In this document: piece by piece, positions 1 through 6,070 of the stretch
How the letters are laid out: each line of letters begins with the position of its first letter
Position numbering within the stretch: the first letter of the stretch is position 1
Assembly: GCA_017559045.1 (NCBI GenBank)
Contig: JAFYTB010000195.1
Span: 1-7,975 of the forward strand
Length of the DNA: 7,975 nucleotides
Origin: Eggerthellaceae bacterium
GTDB lineage: Bacteria > Actinomycetota > Coriobacteriia > Coriobacteriales > Eggerthellaceae
Reading direction: 5' to 3'
Notes under the pieces: model-generated
What the model saw: the letters and a program-made list of their open reading frames with translations, nothing else
Told to the model about the DNA's origin: nothing
Databases searched by the model: none
Position numbers and translations under genes: made by a program

Positions 1-56
1 CGTAGCATGTGTCACATTTTGTGTCACTTGAGGGACGGAGTTAGCTGACGCATTTT
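1..56. repeat. REP-like repeat, left copy (GGGACGGAG family)
   Basis: A 36-nt unit at 21-56 recurs at 86-121 with 33 of 36 identical bases. Its core is GAGGGACGGAG followed by a TGACGCATTTT end. GTGTCAC also occurs twice in tandem, at 9-15 and 21-27. The first 20 bases of the window match positions 7907-7926 at 17 of 20 bases, so the same repeat family lies at both window ends. This copy has no inverted partner inside the window. It resembles the short GGGACGG-containing interspersed repeats seen in many Gram-positive genomes and often linked to REP-associated tyrosine transposases; that link is inference, since no transposase is encoded here. Confidence 0.6.
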
Positions 57-81
57 TCCTTATACGACAAACAAAAAACGA

Positions 82-150
82 GAGTGTGTCACTTCGGGGA
101 CGGAGTTGGCTGACGCATTTTGCCAACTCCGTCCCTGAAGCGACACACTC
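82..150. repeat. REPIN-like inverted repeat hairpin
   Basis: Two arms, 82-110 and 122-150, form a 29-bp stem with one A-C mismatch and one G-T pair around an 11-nt loop (TGACGCATTTT). The left arm carries the same repeat unit as positions 21-56. The right arm is its inverse, with CTCCGTCCC at 127-135. Two repeat units facing each other across a short spacer is the layout of a REPIN. It lies downstream of the zinc-ribbon gene on the minus strand, where no other clear terminator is seen, so it may also protect the 3' end of that transcript (inference). Confidence 0.65.
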
Positions 151-176
151 CCTCATCCCTAAATATCAGAAGTGTC

Positions 177-200
177 CGTATATACGTATATGTACGTATA
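177..200. repeat. AT-rich CGTATA cluster
   Basis: CGTATA occurs three times, starting at 177, 185 and 195, and positions 181-190 (TATACGTATA) are a perfect 10-bp palindrome. The patch lies about 40 nt beyond the stop of the minus-strand zinc-ribbon gene. The alternating purine-pyrimidine tract could be a protein-binding site or simply low-complexity sequence. Nothing decides between these. Confidence 0.3.
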
Positions 201-240
201 TGAAGCCCAGAGACAAAACCCAATGCTTCAATTATTCGGC

Positions 241-486
241 CTAAGCAGTCGGAGCACCGGGGGCCGCAGGAGCAGAAGGTGCCGCAGGAGCGGACGGTGC
301 GCTCGGAGAAGCAGGTGCGGGTACGCCGGGCATCGGCTTCTCACCCTTCAGATAAGGAGTGAAGTCGCACTTGCAGAAGGGGCACTTCTTGATGGTAAGG
401 CCGGACAGCATTGCCTTGATCTCCTGGCCACACTCGGGGCACTTCGGAGCTTCTGCAGCCGCAGCATCAGCGGGTCTAAAACACAT
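241..486 (-). CDS. Small Cys-rich zinc-ribbon protein with Pro/Ala tail
   Basis: This gene encodes an 81-residue protein. CPEC at residues 16-19 and CPFC at 35-38 give four cysteines as two CxxC knuckles 15 residues apart, the layout of a zinc ribbon or rubredoxin-like metal site. Cys2 and Cys40 are extra cysteines. Residues 53-81 are almost entirely Pro, Ala, Ser and Gly in PSAPSAPAAP-type repeats and are probably disordered. The start at 486 is chosen because GGAG lies 6 nt upstream; an in-frame upstream start at 540 would place coding sequence through a terminator hairpin. There is no signal peptide or membrane segment. Proteins opening with MCFRP and carrying this ribbon plus tail recur near reductase loci in Eggerthellaceae, as far as I recall; their function is unknown to me. 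A metal-binding chaperone or electron-carrier role for the molybdoenzyme is possible but unproven. Confidence 0.72.
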   Translation of the reverse strand: MCFRPADAAAAEAPKCPECGQEIKAMLSGLTIKKCPFCKCDFTPYLKGEKPMPGVPAPASPSAPSAPAAPSAPAAPGAPTA

Positions 487-505
487 GATTTTCTCCAATC
501 TTTGC

Positions 506-550
506 ATAAAAATAGCCGGGTGCCTCGTGGGGGGCCACAAGACACCCGGC
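506..550 (-). terminator. Intrinsic terminator between MFS and zinc-ribbon genes
   Basis: On the minus strand, arms at 515-525 and 540-550 (GCCGGGTG/CACCCGGC outer stem, one mismatch) enclose an inner GTGG/CCAC stem. The hairpin is followed directly by CTATTTTTAT. It lies 31 nt after the MFS stop and about 20 nt before the ribosome binding site of the zinc-ribbon gene, with no room for a promoter in between. It should therefore end most MFS transcripts and let a fraction read through, lowering zinc-ribbon expression or making it conditional. Confidence 0.75.
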
Positions 551-581
551 CCAAGCTAAAGTTCTAGCCAGCAGCTAAGCC

Positions 582-1778
582 CTACTTAAACTTGCAGAGA
601 GCGAGAGCTGCAGTACCGATAAGGCCGATAACGCACATAACGATACCGGTGGTCATCCAAGCGGACATGTCCGGGCCGAGCAGAATCGGAACCAGCCAGG
701 TACCCAGGAACTGACCGATGCTCTGGACCATCATGAGAACGCCCATGCCGATGGACATAAGCTCGGGACGGCCGAGAACGTTAATGTAGGAAGTCAGGCA
801 CATAACCGGACCGCCGAGGCCGATGAGACCCATGACGATTGCGCCAACCCACATCAGAGGACCAGTCTGGGTAAGCAGGATGAGGGTGCAGGGACCCATG
901 ACGAGCAGAGCCAGGATGTAGAGCGGCTTGCAACGACCCATCTTGTCGGAGAGAGTACCGAACAGCGGGGAAGAAATAACAGCAAGCAGCATCGGCAGCG
1001 TGCTGATAAAGCCAGACAGCGTCGGGTCAACGCCCTGCTGCTGCATGAAAGTGGGAGCAAAGCCGAGAACAGCAAGCAGAGTCATGTTGAATACGAGGAA
1101 TGCGAAGTAGAACAGAAGAATGTTCGGCTTCACGAGCTCGCCATAGCTGACCTTCTCCTCAGCCGGAGCAGCCTCAGCAGCGGCAGTAGCTTCCTCAAGA
1201 GCCTTGCTCGGATCCTTGACGATAACAGCAACGACGATAGCGAAGATAACGGCAGCAGCTGCATAGATGACCCAAACACCCACGAAGCCGGTAGCGGTAT
1301 ACAGGGTGGGAGTCAAAACGCCACCGAGAACGGAGCCCAGGCAAACCCAAAGAGCCCAGATACCGGTAGCAGAACCGATCTTGTCGGGCGCGACGTACTT
1401 CTGCACGGCTAGGGGACCGCAAATAGTGACGAAGATAAACGCCACGCCCTCAATTGCACGGGACACGATGAGAATCGTGCCGTTGCCCGCAAAGGCACCA
1501 AGCAGGGAGCCGATGGCGATAACCACGGCAGCAGCAAGAAGCATGGTCTTCGGACCGAACTTCTTAGCAAGCGCACCCGTAGGAAGCGCAAGGATAATAC
1601 CAACGAAGGTGAAGATGGACATGAGCCAGGATGCAGAGTTGGCATCCATGTTCATGTTCACCATGATGTCGCCCATGACGACGGGGACCTTGTACTGAAC
1701 AGTTGCAATAGCCGTGCCGAACAGGAGCATGGCAACTGCGATCAGCATCCAATTTCCGTACTTCTTTTCGGTGCTCAT
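582..1778 (-). CDS. MFS transporter, 12 membrane segments
   Basis: This 398-residue protein is the normal size for a major facilitator superfamily carrier. It shows about twelve hydrophobic segments in two halves joined by a charged, Ala/Glu-rich cytoplasmic loop near residues 200-232. After the second segment comes a motif-A-like stretch, GALAKKFGPK (residues 68-77), and the fourth segment opens with SRAIEG, a motif-B-like Arg. The short N-terminus (STEKKYGN) faces the cytoplasm. The start at 1778 follows GAGGAGG with a suitable gap; a longer in-frame start at 1826 adds 16 residues with no membrane character and runs over that ribosome binding site. The gene follows the VOC gene after 252 nt, so it may have its own promoter. 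Such carriers accompany cytoplasmic catechol dehydroxylase-type reductases in Gordonibacter relatives, so import of substrate or export of product is the likely role. The substrate cannot be read from the sequence; organic-acid or nitrate-type carriers are alternatives. Confidence 0.9.
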   Translation of the reverse strand: MSTEKKYGNWMLIAVAMLLFGTAIATVQYKVPVVMGDIMVNMNMDANSASWLMSIFTFVGIILALPTGALAKKFGPKTMLLAAAVVIAIGSLLGAFAGNGTILIVSRAIEGVAFIFVTICGPLAVQKYVAPDKIGSATGIWALWVCLGSVLGGVLTPTLYTATGFVGVWVIYAAAAVIFAIVVAVIVKDPSKALEEATAAAEAAPAEEKVSYGELVKPNILLFYFAFLVFNMTLLAVLGFAPTFMQQQGVDPTLSGFISTLPMLLAVISSPLFGTLSDKMGRCKPLYILALLVMGPCTLILLTQTGPLMWVGAIVMGLIGLGGPVMCLTSYINVLGRPELMSIGMGVLMMVQSIGQFLGTWLVPILLGPDMSAWMTTGIVMCVIGLIGTAALALCKFK

Positions 1779-1872
1779 AGGGCACCTCCTCCTCTTTTCA
1801 GGAAACCCCGGGGGGCACTTGCGCACAAGGCAAAGTCAGTAGCCCAAGCAGAATAAGGCCGCATCTTCCAAA

Positions 1873-1912
1873 CCTCTCGCTTCGGCACATCGCGAAACGT
1901 GCGACGAAGAGG
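1873..1912. other. Structured segment in the VOC-MFS gap
   Basis: Nested complementary arms CTTCG 1880-1884 with CGAAG 1905-1909 and GCAC 1885-1888 with GTGC 1899-1902 enclose a 10-nt loop. CCTC at 1873 and GAGG ending at 1912 could add to the stem base. The structure is possible on either strand. If the MFS gene has a promoter in this gap, the structure would lie in its 5' leader; no convincing promoter was found. Confidence 0.3.
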
Positions 1913-1928
1913 GAAACGAGACAGCAAG

Positions 1929-1957
1929 ACCCCTACCCTGCTCTCAGCGGGGTTTTT
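1929..1957 (+). terminator. Terminator-like hairpin on the plus strand
   Basis: ACCCC (1929-1933) pairs with GGGGT (1949-1953), with an inner CTG/CAG pair, and the right arm runs into TTTTT. Read on the plus strand this is terminator-shaped, but no plus-strand gene precedes it. On the minus strand the hairpin is followed by CTTGCTGTCTCG, a poor U-tract, so it would only be a weak terminator after the VOC gene. Confidence 0.35.
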
Positions 1958-1988
1958 CGAATTCCAGTTGTAAAGCGATGTTTCGTGC

Positions 1989-2017
1989 GGGGCGGCGGAT
2001 CACTGCACGCCAGCCCC
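1989..2017 (-). other. GC-rich hairpin downstream of the VOC gene
   Basis: On the minus strand GGGGCTGGCG can pair with CGCCGCCCC across a 10-nt loop, starting 14 nt after the VOC stop. No U-tract follows, so it is not a standard intrinsic terminator. It may slow 3' degradation of the reductase-ferredoxin-VOC messenger. Confidence 0.35.
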
Positions 2018-2030
2018 GACTACCATTCGG

Positions 2031-2492
2031 CTAGAGAGCGGCGATGTTGTCCTGAACAACCTCGAAGCGCTCACCGCCAGGACCACGGAAGAACATAATG
2101 CGCAGCTGAGCGCCCTTGTCTCCATAGACGGTGAAGACGTCGTTATCCTCTTCGGAAAGCGGGCGGTCGAACTCCAGCGGCGGATCAAACGGGCCGGCCT
2201 CGATGGCAACGCCCTTCTCGCCGAGGAATGCGACAAACTCATCCATGTCCTCGACGCGCAAAGCCAAATGGTTGAGGCACTTGGCGGCTGCATCACACGT
2301 GGACTTATCGTCGCACTCGAGCAGCTCGATAGCAAAACCATTGCCCTTCAGCCATGCCATCCTGAGGGGCTTGTCGCCCTCCATAGCGTCGGACCTGAGC
2401 AGAAGCTTGCATCCAAAAATTTCCTCATAGAAAGCGATCGATTCGTCGATATCGCGGCAGTACACACCTACATGCTGAAAGCCCAAATTCAT
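2031..2492 (-). CDS. VOC (glyoxalase/bleomycin-resistance fold) protein
   Basis: This 153-residue protein is the usual length for a two-module vicinal-oxygen-chelate protein. The first module (about residues 4-60) opens with FQHVGVYCRDIDESIAFYEE and ends in AIELLE. The second (about 72-147) opens with LNHLALRVEDMDEFVAFL and ends in GPGGERFEVVQ. His7, Glu56, His75 and Glu141 sit at the usual metal-ligand positions, so it probably binds a divalent metal. The start at 2492 has AAGGGGG 6 nt upstream; an upstream in-frame start at 2549 would overlap this site and a strong hairpin. It lies 88 nt after the Fe-S subunit gene on the same strand. Relatives include lactoylglutathione lyases, methylmalonyl-CoA epimerases and extradiol dioxygenases. 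An oxygen-using dioxygenase is unlikely in an anaerobe, so isomerase, lyase or ligand-binding roles on the reductase substrate are more plausible. The exact reaction is unknown. Confidence 0.85.
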   Translation of the reverse strand: MNLGFQHVGVYCRDIDESIAFYEEIFGCKLLLRSDAMEGDKPLRMAWLKGNGFAIELLECDDKSTCDAAAKCLNHLALRVEDMDEFVAFLGEKGVAIEAGPFDPPLEFDRPLSEEDNDVFTVYGDKGAQLRIMFFRGPGGERFEVVQDNIAAL

Positions 2493-2532
2493 ATGGTTCC
2501 CCCTTACTGCATGCGTTCTGGAATCAACGGAG

Positions 2533-2563
2533 GGGATGCGGCCGGGCAAGCCGACCGCATCCC
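2533..2563 (-). other. Strong intercistronic hairpin between Fe-S and VOC genes
   Basis: Positions 2533-2545 and 2551-2563 form a 13-bp stem with a single G-T pair and a 5-nt loop. The hairpin starts 17 nt after the Fe-S subunit stop. On the minus strand it is followed by CTCCGTTGATT, with no U-run, so it is not a canonical terminator. A role in messenger stability or partial attenuation, keeping the two reductase subunits at higher level than the VOC and transporter products, would fit. Confidence 0.5.
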
Positions 2564-2580
2564 GCTAATTAGTCAGGCGC

Positions 2581-3327
2581 TTAGCCCTGGTCGCTGGAAG
2601 TAGCGGCCATGACCTCAGCAACCGTAGCGTTCTTCATGCGAAGCTCGCTGATGCACACGACGTCGGTACCAAACTCGGTAACGGCATCAAGGTCGCCGGC
2701 GAAGACGTCGTCGACAGCGTTGCGGCGCTTGGAGAGGGCGATGGCCTTCTCAGCGTCGTAAGGAATGAGCTGCTCCTTCGGCGGATTGGGCTTGGCAACC
2801 CAGTTCGGGGTCGTGATAGCCGGATCGGGCATGGTCTCGATCTTGCGAACGTCGCCGTACTTCTCGATCAGCTCGTCGATGGGGCCAAAGTCCAGAGCAC
2901 GCATCGGGCAGGAAGCCACGCACAGCGGCAGCTGACCCTTCTCAAGACGATCAACGCACATGGTGCACTTGCTCATCTTGGTACCCGGCTCGTCGCTTGC
3001 GAACTTCGGAGCACCGTAGGGGCATGCCTTGAAGCAATTGCGATCGCCCTGGCACTTGTCCTGATCAACGAGGACGGCACCGTACTTGTCCTCCTTGAAG
3101 ATGGCGCCGTTGTCGCAAGCGTCAACGCACACCGGATTGTCACAGTGGCCGCAGTTGAAGGCGAGGATACCGATAGAGGTCGTCGGGAACTTGCCCTTCT
3201 CCCACATGTAGACGCTCATCCACTTCTCGGGACCCGGAGCGATGTCATACCAGTCCTTGCAGGCAACGGAGCAAGCCTTGCAGCCGTAGCAACGTCCCTG
3301 ATCGAAGAAAAATCCGTACTGAGTCAT
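2581..3327 (-). CDS. Four-cluster ferredoxin subunit of the molybdoenzyme (DmsB-like)
   Basis: This 248-residue electron-transfer subunit passes electrons to the molybdopterin subunit encoded just upstream. Four Cys motifs are visible: C13-C16-C19-C23, C59-C62-C67-C71, C92-D95-C98-C102 and C121-C124-C136-C140. This is the DmsB/NrfC/pyrogallol-transhydroxylase beta layout for four cubane clusters. The second cysteine of the third motif is Asp95 (sequence CQGDRNC), leaving 15 of the 16 expected ligands. By comparison with DmsB, that cluster would be held by C92, C98 and C71 plus Asp95. It could be [3Fe-4S] or an Asp- or solvent-ligated [4Fe-4S]. Residues beyond about 150 form a C-terminal extension without Cys motifs apart from a lone Cys near the end. 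There is no signal peptide. The start lies 3 nt after the reductase stop and its ribosome binding site falls inside the end of that gene, so translation is probably coupled. Confidence 0.93.
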   Translation of the reverse strand: MTQYGFFFDQGRCYGCKACSVACKDWYDIAPGPEKWMSVYMWEKGKFPTTSIGILAFNCGHCDNPVCVDACDNGAIFKEDKYGAVLVDQDKCQGDRNCFKACPYGAPKFASDEPGTKMSKCTMCVDRLEKGQLPLCVASCPMRALDFGPIDELIEKYGDVRKIETMPDPAITTPNWVAKPNPPKEQLIPYDAEKAIALSKRRNAVDDVFAGDLDAVTEFGTDVVCISELRMKNATVAEVMAATSSDQG

Positions 3328-3330
3328 GTT

Positions 3331-5829
3331 CTATTCGCCTACCTTCCTGACCTCAACAAGACCAGCCGTCAGCAGTGCGCCCACGATGTGCGGCAGATGG
3401 GTGTCGCCGATGAGCAGGTTGCAGTTGCCAGCGGTGTCAATGCCATAGGGCATCAGCTTGGACTTGCGGACGTTGTCAAACTTGGACCACTCGCCGTGAC
3501 CAATGGAAACCGTGCCAGGCAGCAGCTTCGAGGAAACGTAAGCGGTGATCTCGACCTCGCCGAACTGGTTGTAAACCAGGACGCGGTCGCCAGTCTTGAT
3601 GCCACGATCGGCAGCGTCTGCGGGAGACATGCGAACCATGTGCTCGTAGCAGTCGCCCTTGAGCCAGGGGTTCTGGTCGTTGGCGGAGTGCTGACGATAA
3701 GAGGAAACCGGGGTGACCATGGACAGCGGATAGAGCTTCGTCCAGGAGTGATAGTAGCTGTCGTTTGCCGGCTCGTCCTGATAGGTCGGCTGCCAACGCG
3801 GATAGCTGTCCATCTGTCCACCGTAGCGGGTCTGGGTAAGGTCGTTCTCCCTGATGTAGGAGCTGTCGAACTCGATCTTGCCAGACGGCGTCTTGAACGG
3901 GGAGCGGCCCCACTCGACGGTGTTCTTGAAGGGATAGAACCACTCACCGGGCTCACCGGGAACACGGACGATCGGCATCTTCTGGAAGTCCTCCCACGAA
4001 GGCGGATCGATCTCGTAGTAGCTCAGCAGGCCGTTCTCATCCTTAGCCCACTCTTCGTATGCCGGCTTGTAGATACGCTCGATGACCTGCTCGTCCCACT
4101 CGCGCCAATCGGTGACGTCGAGCATCTTCGGGCAGTACTTGTCTGCGAAGCCAAGACGACGTGCGAGCTCCATCCAGACCCAGTCCTTGGAGCGAATCTC
4201 TCCCGGAGGATTGATACCCTTGCCAGCAAACAGGAAGTAGTTCTGCATGCCGGAGGGAGCGCCCCAGTAACGGTTGATACCGAAGAAGTGCATGTCGGTA
4301 GACTCGAACTGGATAACCGGAGACGGAAGGACGATGTCGAGGAACTCGATAGACGGCTGATCGTGGAAGTACTGCCAGCCCCAAGAGAATTCCATGTCGG
4401 CAAAGCCCTGCATACGCTTGGAAACGTGATGCTGGTTGTTGATGTAGTTGTTCGGAATGATGGCCATCTTGAGGTGCGGCAGCGGGGAGCCCTTCGGGCA
4501 GCCAATGCGCTGGCGGAACTCTTCGGCATCAATCTCGCCAGCAGCATAGAGCTTCTGGCAGTGCATGAGCTCGGTCACCTTGTTGTTGTTATTGGTGATC
4601 GGATTGACAACGTCGCCCTTGATCTGGCCGGTGTTCGGAACCGGAGCAAAGATGCGGGGCTGGGTAACGAGGTTAGCGCCGCCACCCTCGCAACCGCCGG
4701 GGATGGTCATGTTGCCAGTCATTGCCTGAAGCAGGCAGCAAACAGCAGCAGCGTAGTCGCCAAGGTTACGCTTGGAGACGCCATACATCTGATGCATGTG
4801 AACCGGCTTCATGGAAGCGTAGTAGCGAGCGAACTCGCGGATAGTCTCAGCCGGAATACCCGTGATAGGCTCTGCCCACTCGGGGGTATGCTCGACGCCG
4901 TCAACCTCGCCGACGATGTACTTGCGCCAGGTCTCGAAGCCCTCGGGCTCAACCCAAGTTGCGACATAGTCATGATCGTACAGGTCCTCAGTGTAGAGAA
5001 CATGAGCAACTGCCAGACCGAAAGCGGTGTCAGTGCCGGGGCGGATCGGAATCCACTGTGCGCCAAGGCACTCTGCGGACACGTTGTATACCGGGTCGAG
5101 CAGGATGAACTTACAGCCGCGCTCCTGGGCAAGCTTCATGTAGAACGGCACATGACCGAACCAAGAAACCATCGGGTCGAAGCCCCAGAGAACAACGAGC
5201 TTGGAGTTCAGCAGGTCGGGAGCCTCGAAGCCCGGGAAGGCGTCGGAGGTACCCTTGATAAGGCAGTCGGTCAGACGGACGCCCAGGTGGAAGTCCTCAG
5301 CTGCAGCGCTGCCAGAGGTGGAGTGGTCGCCCCAGCCAGTGATGGTGCCGGGCATGTAAGAAGCAAACGGGAAGTCAGAGCTCTCGAATGCAACGTAGTA
5401 GCAGTAGTACAGCCACGGACGATCCGGGCTCTCCTCTGCAAACTGCTTCATCTTACCGGCGATGGTGTCGAGTGCCTCTTCCCAGGAAATACGCTCGAAA
5501 TGGCCCTTGCCAGAGCCCTTCTCGCCAATGCGCTTCATGGGGTACAGCAGACGGTTCTCAGAATAGAGCTCCTGACGCCATGCATGGCCCATAGGACATG
5601 CGCGAGCCTGCAGCATACCGGTCTGAACGGCGTTCTCGTCGTCGTCCTCACGTGCGATGCCCGGATTGACCGAGTCGTCGGGCTCGATGGCGATGATCTT
5701 GCCATCCTTCACACTGCACTTGATAAGGCAGGTGGCATCCCAGCAGCCATTGTTATGGCAGGTGGTGTAGAAATAATCTACTCCCTCGTGGCGCTCGCCC
5801 AGTTTCTCGACTATCGACTCTCTTGACAT
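3331..5829 (-). CDS. Molybdopterin oxidoreductase catalytic subunit (DMSO reductase family)
   Basis: This 832-residue catalytic subunit should carry bis-MGD molybdenum. Cys24, Cys29 and Cys34, with the fourth Cys at 78 in RACPMGHAW, form a probable N-terminal [4Fe-4S] site with unusual C-x4-C-x4-C spacing. YPMKR and FERISWEEALD (about 96-121) are family hallmarks. A Ser-rich stretch, GWGDHSTSGS (165-174), is the best candidate for the Mo ligand. A TGNMTIPGG motif lies near 372-381, and the C-terminal dinucleotide-binding domain covers roughly 700-832. The start at 5829 follows GAGGAGG by 4 nt. The in-frame start at 5889 adds 20 residues across that site and still gives no Tat signal, so the enzyme is probably cytoplasmic. 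It most resembles the branch that includes pyrogallol transhydroxylase, acetylene hydratase and gut catechol dehydroxylases (Dadh, Hcdh, Cadh). That placement is from remembered motifs, not an alignment. It is the first gene of the operon. The substrate is unknown; a phenolic compound is the leading guess. Confidence 0.92.
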   Translation of the reverse strand: MSRESIVEKLGERHEGVDYFYTTCHNNGCWDATCLIKCSVKDGKIIAIEPDDSVNPGIAREDDDENAVQTGMLQARACPMGHAWRQELYSENRLLYPMKRIGEKGSGKGHFERISWEEALDTIAGKMKQFAEESPDRPWLYYCYYVAFESSDFPFASYMPGTITGWGDHSTSGSAAAEDFHLGVRLTDCLIKGTSDAFPGFEAPDLLNSKLVVLWGFDPMVSWFGHVPFYMKLAQERGCKFILLDPVYNVSAECLGAQWIPIRPGTDTAFGLAVAHVLYTEDLYDHDYVATWVEPEGFETWRKYIVGEVDGVEHTPEWAEPITGIPAETIREFARYYASMKPVHMHQMYGVSKRNLGDYAAAVCCLLQAMTGNMTIPGGCEGGGANLVTQPRIFAPVPNTGQIKGDVVNPITNNNNKVTELMHCQKLYAAGEIDAEEFRQRIGCPKGSPLPHLKMAIIPNNYINNQHHVSKRMQGFADMEFSWGWQYFHDQPSIEFLDIVLPSPVIQFESTDMHFFGINRYWGAPSGMQNYFLFAGKGINPPGEIRSKDWVWMELARRLGFADKYCPKMLDVTDWREWDEQVIERIYKPAYEEWAKDENGLLSYYEIDPPSWEDFQKMPIVRVPGEPGEWFYPFKNTVEWGRSPFKTPSGKIEFDSSYIRENDLTQTRYGGQMDSYPRWQPTYQDEPANDSYYHSWTKLYPLSMVTPVSSYRQHSANDQNPWLKGDCYEHMVRMSPADAADRGIKTGDRVLVYNQFGEVEITAYVSSKLLPGTVSIGHGEWSKFDNVRKSKLMPYGIDTAGNCNLLIGDTHLPHIVGALLTAGLVEVRKVGE

Positions 5830-6006
5830 CGTGCCTCCTCTCTTTGTAGCAACTCTCTCAAAAGACAGCTTTCGTGCCCCTTGGCACAAATCGCTTAGCT
5901 GCAGACTACGGAAGCACGATGGCGGCTCACAAGTTCGTTTCTGTTTTTTGGTATTTCGAAAACATCAACCCCTGATTAACCTTGCAAATTTGGGTTGTTG
6001 CAGATA

Positions 6007-6038
6007 TTGAAACGCGTCTTCTTTGCTGGTGCTAGAAT
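6007..6038 (+). promoter_or_regulatory. Candidate promoter of the Fic-like gene
   Basis: An extended -10 element, TGCTAGAAT, occupies 6030-6038 (one mismatch to TATAAT in the hexamer). TTGAAA at 6007-6012 is a -35-like hexamer, but its 20-nt spacing is too long, so the promoter would rely on the extended -10. Transcription would begin near 6045 and give a leader of about 105 nt before the chosen GTG start. Confidence 0.4.
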
Positions 6039-6070
6039 GAGCAAACTTAAACGTGTTAGACGAAGAACGT

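Noticed and set aside
1..150. CRISPR array at the left end
   Set aside because: Only two direct copies exist, with irregular spacing and an inverted partner forming a hairpin; there are no regular spacers and no cas genes.
172..567. Plus-strand 131-codon frame over the zinc-ribbon gene
   Set aside because: It is low-complexity, Arg/Ser-rich, has no ribosome binding site and is antisense to a gene with a good ribosome binding site and paired CxxC motifs.
2031..2492. VOC protein as an extradiol ring-cleaving dioxygenase
   Set aside because: The fold is shared, but the gene sits in a strictly reductive, apparently anaerobic context, and the single-domain length fits epimerase/lyase-type or binding VOC proteins at least as well.
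3145..5826. An 893-codon open frame on the plus strand, antisense to the reductase and part of its Fe-S subunit
   Set aside because: It mirrors the codon pattern of the real minus-strand genes, lacks any recognisable domain and is typical of antisense shadow frames in GC-rich genes with strong codon bias. The opposite strand encodes a clear molybdopterin oxidoreductase and ferredoxin.
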